DNA of 36,952 nucleotides from contig JAAFJT010000047.1 of assembly GCA_013298955.1 (NCBI GenBank), forward strand, positions 1 through 36,952, written 5' to 3'. Below are positions 27,454-33,971 of the stretch, piece by piece; the first letter of the stretch is position 1, and each line of letters begins with the position of its first letter. The notes beneath the pieces were generated by a model, which saw only the letters and a list, made by a program, of their open reading frames with translations, did no database searches and was not told the DNA's origin. The translations under genes and the position numbers were made by a program. This DNA comes from Chitinophagales bacterium. Lineage in GTDB: Bacteria; Bacteroidota; Bacteroidia; Chitinophagales; Saprospiraceae.

Positions 27454-28368
27454 TTAAATAAAGCCAAAAAGATAGCATAAACCTGTCAACATCATCCATT
27501 TTGCGCGTTTACTGAGGCTTGCAAATTCCGATTTAGTGGTTGCTCGACTCAAAACGATTAGGGTATTCAGCATCATTCCAAAAATAATCAGTAAAATGTA
27601 AAATTGAATGGCAAAAAGATTGGGTTTCCAAACGAGTGCTAAAACGAGTATCATCATTAAAAACACGCCCACCCCTAAAGCCATTTTTCGAGCCGTTTCC
27701 AATCCATAAACAATGGGCAAAGTGGCACAATGTCCCATTTTATCGCCCTCCATATCTTCTATATCTTTAATCATTTCTCTAAACAAAGTCGTCAAAAATG
27801 CCATACTTACATATGTCCCGAAAATAATCATCAGTCGTTCAAAGGATGGAAAATGATTTTTTTCAAGGTAATCAATGCCTTTTTTTTCCATTATAAACAA
27901 AATTGTGGGTGTATAGGCACACAAAAAAGCGATTACAAGGTTGCCAATCAACACTTTTTGTTTCCATTTTTTAGAATAATACCATAATAAAATCGTTGGT
28001 ATCAACCATATCAACAGGGAAATCCAATACGGTATCGGCATGCTTAACGCAATCAAAACACTGATAATCAAGGTAATAAGATAGGTTTTCTGGGCGAGTG
28101 CAAGGGTTATTTTTTTTGATACGATTTGTTTTTCTGGTTTATTGATAGCGTCTATGGCAACATCGGCAATATCATTGATGATATAACCGCCTGCCGCCGT
28201 TCCAATGGAAAGCATCATGATTTTCAAAAAAAACAGGGTATCAATCTGTTGACCCAGTTGATGCACTGAAAAAGTCTTGGACAAAACGCCGTATTGTACC
28301 GAAAATTGCGTTAAGCCAATGATTATCAAGTTTGGAAAACGGATTAATTGCAACCAATGCTTTATCAT
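27454..28368 (-). CDS. UbiA-family prenyltransferase (geranylgeranylglycerol-phosphate geranylgeranyltransferase-like)
   Basis: The 304-residue membrane protein has about eight or nine hydrophobic segments. The first Mg-diphosphate motif is NDIADVAIDAINKPEK (NDxxDxxxDxxNxP) near residue 65, and the second is REMIKDIEDMEGDKMGH (DxxxDxxGD) near residue 196. Bacteroidota members of this group are usually annotated as geranylgeranylglycerol-phosphate geranylgeranyltransferase and also resemble menaquinone prenyltransferases; the acceptor cannot be fixed from sequence. It lies 13 nt downstream of the KdsC-like phosphatase gene, so the two are likely one transcript. Like the crt genes across the intervening gene, it probably draws on the polyprenyl diphosphate pool. 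Confidence 0.85.
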   Translation of the reverse strand: MIKHWLQLIRFPNLIIIGLTQFSVQYGVLSKTFSVHQLGQQIDTLFFLKIMMLSIGTAAGGYIINDIADVAIDAINKPEKQIVSKKITLALAQKTYLITLIISVLIALSMPIPYWISLLIWLIPTILLWYYSKKWKQKVLIGNLVIAFLCAYTPTILFIMEKKGIDYLEKNHFPSFERLMIIFGTYVSMAFLTTLFREMIKDIEDMEGDKMGHCATLPIVYGLETARKMALGVGVFLMMILVLALVWKPNLFAIQFYILLIIFGMMLNTLIVLSRATTKSEFASLSKRAKWMMLTGLCYLFGFI

Positions 28369-28381
28369 TATTTCAAATAGG

Positions 28382-28885
28382 TTAACGGGCTTCCCATTTC
28401 TTTTGCAATTTCATCACTTTTTCAATCACATCGCGCACACAACCTGCGCCCCCTTTCAATGGCGAAATATATTGGGCAACTTCCATGACTTTCGGCACCG
28501 CATCCGATGGACAACAGGGCAAACCGACCAAACGCATGACGGGATAATCGGGTTCATCATCGCCCATGTACAAAACGGCATCTGGATCCAGATCATGTGA
28601 TTCAATATACCGCCGATAAGCAGACAATTTATCTTCAATCCCTGCAAAAATTTCACTAACGCCTAATAGTTCCAATCGTTTAATCACGCCTTGTGAACGT
28701 CCGCCCGTGATAATGCAGATATTGTACCCTTCTTCCACCGCGCGGCGCAAGGCATATCCGTCTCGACAATTCATCGTGCGCAATAATTCGCCTGTTTCCG
28801 TCACCAATAAAGTATTGTCCGTAAAAACGCCATCAATATCAAAAATAAACGTTTTAATCTTTTTAAAACTTTCTAAAATATTCAT
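28382..28885 (-). CDS. KdsC-like HAD-family phosphatase
   Basis: The 167-residue protein matches the type C0 HAD phosphatases related to 3-deoxy-D-manno-octulosonate-8-phosphate phosphatase. Motif I is FIFDIDGVFTDN, with both nucleophile and acid-base Asp. Motif II is ITGG(R), motif III a Lys around DKLSAYRRY, and motif IV MGDDEPDYPVMRLVG. The C-terminus has GGAGCVRDVIEKVM, typical of KdsC tetramers. It starts the two-gene unit with the UbiA-like gene. The substrate may be KDO-8-phosphate or another sugar or nonulosonate phosphate; no kdsA, kdsB or neuraminate gene is adjacent to decide. Confidence 0.88.
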   Translation of the reverse strand: MNILESFKKIKTFIFDIDGVFTDNTLLVTETGELLRTMNCRDGYALRRAVEEGYNICIITGGRSQGVIKRLELLGVSEIFAGIEDKLSAYRRYIESHDLDPDAVLYMGDDEPDYPVMRLVGLPCCPSDAVPKVMEVAQYISPLKGGAGCVRDVIEKVMKLQKKWEAR

Positions 28886-28922
28886 AAGGTTTTATAAATC
28901 AAGTTAAATTTTGGAAAAGCGA

Positions 28923-29135
28923 GATACAATTGGAACGCGGATAACGCAGATTGGGCGAATTTTCACGGATTTTTTTATTTTTTTAAATGATAAGTAGTTA
29001 AAATTAAATAATCGACAACAACATCGTTATACTACAACAACGTTTGGAGGGTTTGAAACCCTCCAAACGTTCTATAAAAATAAAAAAATCCGCGAAAATC
29101 CGCCTCATCTGCGTTATCCGCGTTCCGATTGTATC
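28923..29135. repeat. 213-bp composite palindrome (63-bp inverted repeat around a 12-bp hairpin)
   Basis: The outer arms 28923-28985 and 29073-29135 pair with few mismatches; their outer ends read GATACAATTGGAACGCGGAT and its inverse. A TTAAATAATCGACAACA stretch and a perfect 12-bp hairpin (ACGTTTGGAGGG/CCCTCCAAACGT, loop TTTGAAA, 29040-29070) lie inside. The element fills the gap between the KdsC-like gene start and the iscX stop. A related element lies at 36604-36755. It resembles a MITE or REP-type repeat; no ORF is inside. Confidence 0.8.
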
Positions 29136-29140
29136 ACAAA

Positions 29141-29389
29141 TTATGAATTATTATCACGCCATTCGTAAATCCATTTTGCTTGGATTTGCTCCAAATGGCT
29201 TTCGCTACAATCGTCTCGCTTCCCTTCAAAGGTCGGAATCGCCATAATCCAATCCAATAAATCCGTAAATCGAATGCGATAAATTTTCCCTTCATTGAAA
29301 GTCGCGCCAAAACGCTCGTACAATTTCATGGCAATATCTTCATGGTCAGCCCATTGAATGGGCATATCGTCGAAATCTTGAAAAGGCAT
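29141..29389 (-). CDS. iscX: IscX, iron-sulfur cluster assembly accessory protein
   Basis: The 82-residue acidic protein matches IscX (YfhJ): WADHEDIAMKLYERFGATFN, then RIRFTDLLDWIMAIPTFEG, then SESHLEQIQAKWIYEW. In E. coli, IscX binds the desulfurase IscS and iron and modulates cluster assembly. The C-terminal LEQIQAKW is the conserved winged-helix end. Unlike proteobacteria, where iscX closes the isc operon after fdx, here it lies 41 nt downstream of ffh on the same strand and may share its transcript. A composite palindrome begins at its 3' end. Confidence 0.85.
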   Translation of the reverse strand: MPFQDFDDMPIQWADHEDIAMKLYERFGATFNEGKIYRIRFTDLLDWIMAIPTFEGKRDDCSESHLEQIQAKWIYEWRDNNS

Positions 29390-29430
29390 TTTTAATTAAA
29401 ATTTAAACTTTTTATGAAATAGCGTCCGAA

Positions 29431-30762
29431 TTAACGACGGAAACCACCTTTATTTGCCATACCGGGAAATTTACCAGTACTCAATTGGTGCATCAATTTC
29501 CGCATATCTTCAAATTGTTTGATAAATTGATTGACATCCTCCAAAGAACGACCGCAACCTTTGGCAATCCGCTTTTTGCGACTCAAATTCATTAAATCTG
29601 GGTTTTGACGTTCCTGCGGAGTCATGGATTGAATGATACATTCTACTTTCGTAAAAGCACTGTTATCAATATCAACGCCTTTCATCATCTTGCTCATGCC
29701 CGGAATCATGTTCATTAAACTCTTAATATCACCCATTTTTTTGATTTGTTCCATCTGACCGATAAAGTCATTGAAATCAAACTTATTTTTCTTAATTTTT
29801 TTCTCAATTCGTTTCGCTTCTGCTTCGTCAAATTGCTCCTGAGCGCGTTCTACCAAAGAGATAATATCGCCCATACCGAGAATCCGTTGCGCCATCCGTT
29901 CAGGGTAGAATACGTCCAACGTATCCAATTTTTCCCCCATTGACACAAATTTGATAGGCTTCCCAACCGTGTATTTAATACTCAAAGCCGCACCACCGCG
30001 CGTATCTCCATCCAATTTCGTCAAAACAGCCCCGTCGAAATTCAATCTATCGTTGAAGGCTTTTGCCGTATTGACCGCATCTTGACCCGTCATCGCATCC
30101 ACGACGAAAAGCGTTTCCGAAGGCATGATAGCCGTTTTAATCCGCGTGATTTCATTCATCATGTCCTCATCGACCGCCAAACGACCCGCCGTATCGATAA
30201 TCACCACATCACAACGCAATTCTTTTGCCTTGCTAATCGCATTCAACGCGATTTGAACAGGGTTTTTATTGTCAATTTCCTTGTAAATCGGCACGCCCAC
30301 TTGTTCCGCTAAAACCGTCAACTGGTCAATCGCCGCAGGTCGATACACATCACAAGCCACCACCAAAGGACGTTGCGCTTTTTTGTTTTTCAAAAAATGC
30401 GCTAATTTCCCCGTAAAAGTCGTCTTTCCAGAACCTTGCAAACCCGCAATCAAGATGACCGCAGGACTGCCTTTGGTATTGATGCCGACACTTTGACCGC
30501 CCATCAACTCCACCAATTCATCCATGACGATTTTCACCATCAATTCGCCCGGTTTAATGGCTTTTAGGACGTTTTCAGTGCCGAGTGCCTTATCTTTTAC
30601 ACGGTCTGTGAAACTTTTAGCAATGGCGTAATTCACATCCGCTTCCACCAAAGCCCGACGAATATCTTTTATCGCTTGTGCGATATTGAGTTCCGTCAAT
30701 TTATTGTCGCCCCTCAATATTTTGAAGGCATCCTCTAAACGCTTATTTAAACTATCAAACAT
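29431..30762 (-). CDS. ffh: Signal recognition particle protein Ffh
   Basis: The 443-residue SRP54 GTPase binds signal sequences of nascent inner-membrane and secreted proteins and delivers ribosomes to FtsY. The N domain is residues 1-85. The G domain shows the P-loop GLQGSGKTTFTGKLA (about residue 107), DVYRPAAIDQL, DTAGRLAVDE and TKLDGDTRGGAAL. The M domain is Met-rich (MGDIKSLMNMIPGMSKMMKG) and has the 4.5S-RNA-binding helix (KKRIAKGCGRS). The length and all motifs are normal. A promoter-like TTTG-N17-TACCTTTG lies upstream. No SRP RNA was recognised nearby. Confidence 0.97.
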   Translation of the reverse strand: MFDSLNKRLEDAFKILRGDNKLTELNIAQAIKDIRRALVEADVNYAIAKSFTDRVKDKALGTENVLKAIKPGELMVKIVMDELVELMGGQSVGINTKGSPAVILIAGLQGSGKTTFTGKLAHFLKNKKAQRPLVVACDVYRPAAIDQLTVLAEQVGVPIYKEIDNKNPVQIALNAISKAKELRCDVVIIDTAGRLAVDEDMMNEITRIKTAIMPSETLFVVDAMTGQDAVNTAKAFNDRLNFDGAVLTKLDGDTRGGAALSIKYTVGKPIKFVSMGEKLDTLDVFYPERMAQRILGMGDIISLVERAQEQFDEAEAKRIEKKIKKNKFDFNDFIGQMEQIKKMGDIKSLMNMIPGMSKMMKGVDIDNSAFTKVECIIQSMTPQERQNPDLMNLSRKKRIAKGCGRSLEDVNQFIKQFEDMRKLMHQLSTGKFPGMANKGGFRR

Positions 30763-30835
30763 GATTTTAGTTAAAATTAAAATACGGAGTTATTGAGGTT
30801 TGATTTTAAACCGCAATCGTATAGATTGTTGCCCG

Positions 30836-30864
30836 CAAAGGTAAAATTTATTTCGGAAATCAAA
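30836..30864 (-). promoter_or_regulatory. Candidate ffh promoter
   Basis: On the minus strand TTTG (30864-30861), a 17-nt spacer and TACCTTTG (30843-30836) resemble the Bacteroidota consensus with a slightly short spacer. The leader would be about 65 nt. Confidence 0.5.
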
Positions 30865-30904
30865 ATTAATTCTAAAACGCGGCGCACCTATTTTTTTTAA
30901 AAAA

Positions 30905-31015
30905 AAGGGTTTGAATTAAGATTTTTGGGATTTTTAAGGTTTTAAGGACTGATTTTTAATCCTAAAAATCAGTCCTTAAAATCTTAAAAATCCCAAAAAT
31001 CCTAATCCAAACCTT
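30905..31015. repeat. Long near-perfect hairpin between ffh and arsR
   Basis: Arms of about 53 nt (30905-30958 and 30963-31015) pair with about four mismatches around a 4-nt ATCC loop. The inner part is TTTAAGGACTGATTTTTA-type AT-rich DNA. It lies downstream of arsR and upstream of ffh, both on the minus strand, so it could end arsR transcripts. It is much longer than a normal terminator and lacks a pure T-tract. Confidence 0.75.
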
Positions 31016-31038
31016 ATAATTCATTGATTCACAAATAT

Positions 31039-31365
31039 TTACATATTACAATCACAATGTTCGATACAATCAATTAATTTAGTCACATCCTTTTCCTTTA
31101 AGGTATAGAAAACACTTTGTCCTTCTTTTTCGGATTTCAAAATGCCTTTTAACTTCATCGTTATCAAATGGTGCGACAATAAAGATTGTTCACATTGCAA
31201 AAGTTCACCAATTTCATTCACACTCATACGAGTATTGATGTTTAGCAAATCGACAATCGCTAAACGGGTCGGATGTGCTACCGTTTTTAAAATAAACGCG
31301 GCTTTTTCCAACTTGGTTTTATTGTATTTGTACGTTACTGGCGTAACTGGCGGTGTAATATGCAT
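31039..31365 (-). CDS. ArsR/SmtB-family winged-helix transcriptional regulator
   Basis: The 108-residue protein has the ArsR fold: KAAFILKTVAHPTRLAIVDL (helices 1-2), then the recognition region MSVNEIGELLQCEQSLLSHHLI, then a beta-hairpin wing (GILKSEKEGQSVFYTL). The C-terminus is Cys/His-rich (IDCIEHCDCNM), and another Cys sits at ELLQCEQ beside the DNA-reading helix, so metal or redox sensing is possible but not proved. ATG 31365 is chosen over TTG 31410, because the promoter -7 box is at 31408-31415 and the upstream codons would lie at or before the transcription start. It is monocistronic, with no transporter or arsenate gene next to it. Confidence 0.85.
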   Translation of the reverse strand: MHITPPVTPVTYKYNKTKLEKAAFILKTVAHPTRLAIVDLLNINTRMSVNEIGELLQCEQSLLSHHLITMKLKGILKSEKEGQSVFYTLKEKDVTKLIDCIEHCDCNM

Positions 31366-31370
31366 ACCTT

Positions 31371-31438
31371 TTTTGAATGTTGACGAACGATATTTCAAAA
31401 GATAAGACAAATCTACGATTCAATTTTTACAAAACCAA
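31371..31438 (-). promoter_or_regulatory. arsR promoter and possible autoregulatory site
   Basis: On the minus strand TTG (31438-31436), a 20-nt spacer and TAGATTTG (31415-31408) match the consensus. Between the inferred start of transcription and the ATG there is an inverted repeat TTTTGAA (31400-31394) and TTCAAAA (31377-31371), spaced 16 nt apart, which could be an operator. A second -7-like box, TATCTTTTG, overlaps this region. Confidence 0.45.
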
Positions 31439-31480
31439 TACTTTGAAGCAAAATAGGTGTAAAATAGGTGTAAAATAAAA

Positions 31481-31510
31481 AAATGCCTGTGTTATTCAGC
31501 ACAGGCATTT
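31481..31510 (-). terminator. Intrinsic terminator of the downstream deacetylase gene
   Basis: AAATGCCTGTG and CACAGGCATTT form a perfect 11-bp stem with an 8-nt loop. On the minus strand it is followed by a T-rich tract (TTTTTTATTTTA), about 75 nt after the stop of the gene ending at 31584. Confidence 0.8.
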
Positions 31511-31583
31511 CATGAAAACGAATTTTACAATTCTTTAACCAAAACTTACACAACTAAGTGTACAATTTTTGTGCCAAAAAATC

Positions 31584-33758
31584 TTAATCTTTGGTAATCA
31601 TCACAGGTGCGACCAAATCATGTACGCCTTCCACATGCACGCGAACCCAATATTGACCCACCATCCATTGCCCGTCCAATTCCAAACGGTAGGCAGCAGA
31701 CGGTATTTTTTCAATGATTTTAGTCAGTACAAGCCGCCCTTGTGCGTCATAGACCTCTACCCTACCCGATTTATTTTCACGACTTTTCAAATCCAATTCC
31801 ACATAATCAAACGCAGGATTCGGATATAAACGCCAATGAGTAGGGTCTAACGCTAATTTGATGATTTCACTATACCGACTCGTCCCATTTTGAGCAACTA
31901 ATTTGATACGATAAAAATTCTCACCATTATCAGGTTGCACATCAGTGAACGTAAAATAGCGCGTTTCCCCCAAAGGCATGTCTGCATTCACATGATCAAG
32001 GTCTTTAAACGCGCCAGATGGCAATAATTTTTCAACTACAAAATAGTCGGTTGGTTGAACGGATGTACTATTGACCCAATTCAAAACCGCTTTGCTTCCA
32101 TGTACATAACCGCCAAAAGAGAAAATATCTCGAATGGCTGACGGCTGTGTTGTCGGAATAGTGGTAGAACAGGTTTTTGAAGACAAATAATCATTGGTAA
32201 TCGTCGTAATCTGAGGAATCGTAGGCGTTTGCCAATTGATTTTGAAAACATCCACACCACCTAATCCTACATGCAGCACTTCCAAATAATAGGATTGTCC
32301 TGCAACTAAGGCAATCGGCGCAGATTTTTGTCCTGCATATTTGGTATATTGCGTTGGCGTTGTATAACCTTTAAACCCTGCAATTTTGCGTTTCGTAGCA
32401 GGATTATCATCCAAACTAAGCCATAATTCGGTATCATCATCGCCTGTAATCGTGAAAATATGACTGCCTGTTGTTTTTGGAACGATAAAACCGCGCACCC
32501 GTTCTCCATATTTATTACCTAAATCACCGCGTTGAAAACCTGCCGTATTATCCATAACATCGGTGCGCGTCGGGCTATTCGGATAACGGGCATCTTTGGT
32601 TAAATCTGCCATTGAAAAAGTATTGGTTTTAATATTCAACCAAACATCACTCAATGTTTTGCCATCTAACACACACGGCGGCGGCGGACAATTCGGCGCA
32701 CAACCCGCACCAAAACCAGTAATCACTAACGCGCCTTGATGTGGGTACGCATTCACCGCAATCCCTGTTGCCGTTTGTTTGAAATCCGTGATGGGCAATC
32801 CATTTTGCGTGATGGAGAGGGTTGTAAAGGTTAAATTCGTCAAGGCAACATTAATCGTCACAGGCGATTTTAAAATAGCGGTGTTGATAGATTGATTCGC
32901 CGTGAAATTAACCGTTACTTTTTTAGCGGCTGCATCATAAATGGCAGAGGGCGCGTAACCTGCACGCTGCATTTTGTAAGTAATCACTTCACTTAATGAA
33001 CTCGCCCAAACGTCTCCCGAATTGATTTTATCTTTCACCAAATTGAGGTGCGCGCGATAGTTCGCTACTGAAACCGAACCCCAAGAAGCATCTCCAACCC
33101 CATGTAATTCTTGTACAGCATAGCCACCACCTGCAATCGCTGCGGTAATGCCTTGGTTCAATTGTGCCAAAGTGAAATTGGGTTCAAATACATAAAAATT
33201 TAAATGAAAAAAATCATTAAAATTAGCTGTATTGATAGCCGCTTGGTTACCTGCCCTTGCTCCTATATAACCAAGATTGCTCAAATAAGCATGAATATCT
33301 TCGTTGAAGACATCAAATGGATGAATGAAAAAACGCGGGCGATTGCCTGTATTTTGCTCAATCAACTCCGTACTCAAGCCCTGTTCTGTGGCTAAATCGG
33401 TGTACGTATTCGTACACCAAGTGGCACCATTGAGTGCGCAAAGATGGTTGTGAGAGTGATTGATGACTTCATGCCCATGTGTAATCATCCGCTTGGCATT
33501 CGACCAGCCTAATGCATCACAAACAGAAGTGATAACGCCAAAATTGATTTTCACACCCCGATTGTAGGCAATCGTATCAGCATAATTCGCAATACCAGGA
33601 GTCGTAACATCCCCATAATCATCATGAATAATGGTGTAAGCGGCTTTCTTATTGTCTTTCCAAGTCGCAATAGAAGCGGACGCAGCTTGTGCCGAAAGCA
33701 ACACAGGCGTACCCAAAAAGGCTGCTGCCAATAAAAAGGCGTAGATTATTCTGCTCAT
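31584..33758 (-). CDS. Secreted polysaccharide deacetylase (CE4) with PA14 domain and T9SS type A signal
   Basis: The 724-residue protein starts at ATG 33758 with a signal peptide (MSRIIYAFLLAAAFLGTPVL); the ATG at 33824 would put 22 charged and polar residues before it. Residues 25-270 form a NodB/CE4-like domain. Metal and catalytic motifs are IHDDYGDV (motif 1 Asp pair), HEVINHSHNH (motif 2 His) and RPRFFIHPFD (motif 3), with ELHGVGDASWG later. A Pro/Cys linker (CAPNCPPPPC) leads to a PA14 domain at about 356-510 (TGDDDTELWLSLDD, then YYLEVLHVGLGG), often a glycan-binding fold. The C-terminus is a type A sorting domain (RLYPNPAFDYVELDL). It probably deacetylates an extracellular or wall polysaccharide; the substrate is unknown. 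It is a tandem paralogue of the next upstream gene. Confidence 0.9.
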   Translation of the reverse strand: MSRIIYAFLLAAAFLGTPVLLSAQAASASIATWKDNKKAAYTIIHDDYGDVTTPGIANYADTIAYNRGVKINFGVITSVCDALGWSNAKRMITHGHEVINHSHNHLCALNGATWCTNTYTDLATEQGLSTELIEQNTGNRPRFFIHPFDVFNEDIHAYLSNLGYIGARAGNQAAINTANFNDFFHLNFYVFEPNFTLAQLNQGITAAIAGGGYAVQELHGVGDASWGSVSVANYRAHLNLVKDKINSGDVWASSLSEVITYKMQRAGYAPSAIYDAAAKKVTVNFTANQSINTAILKSPVTINVALTNLTFTTLSITQNGLPITDFKQTATGIAVNAYPHQGALVITGFGAGCAPNCPPPPCVLDGKTLSDVWLNIKTNTFSMADLTKDARYPNSPTRTDVMDNTAGFQRGDLGNKYGERVRGFIVPKTTGSHIFTITGDDDTELWLSLDDNPATKRKIAGFKGYTTPTQYTKYAGQKSAPIALVAGQSYYLEVLHVGLGGVDVFKINWQTPTIPQITTITNDYLSSKTCSTTIPTTQPSAIRDIFSFGGYVHGSKAVLNWVNSTSVQPTDYFVVEKLLPSGAFKDLDHVNADMPLGETRYFTFTDVQPDNGENFYRIKLVAQNGTSRYSEIIKLALDPTHWRLYPNPAFDYVELDLKSRENKSGRVEVYDAQGRLVLTKIIEKIPSAAYRLELDGQWMVGQYWVRVHVEGVHDLVAPVMITKD

Positions 33759-33921
33759 GCAATAATAATTTTTTATAAAAAAATAAAGTTCTAATCCAAA
33801 ATCAACCGCAATTGCTCCATGCATAGGTATTTTAAAAAAATTAAAATTTGAGCTTTATAATCGGTGCATTTTTTAATTTTGAAAATTATTTTAATTAAAA
33901 AATATTATTTTACAAGTTTTA

Positions 33922-33952
33922 GGTTTCGGAAACCTTGAAGGTTTCCGAAACC
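33922..33952. repeat. 13-bp perfect hairpin between the paralogous deacetylase genes
   Basis: GGTTTCGGAAACC and GGTTTCCGAAACC form a perfect inverted repeat with a 5-nt loop. It lies 20 nt beyond the stop of the upstream deacetylase gene and could terminate or protect its transcript, though no strong T-tract follows. Confidence 0.65.
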
Positions 33953-33971
33953 GATGCGGCAAACCGTTCGC

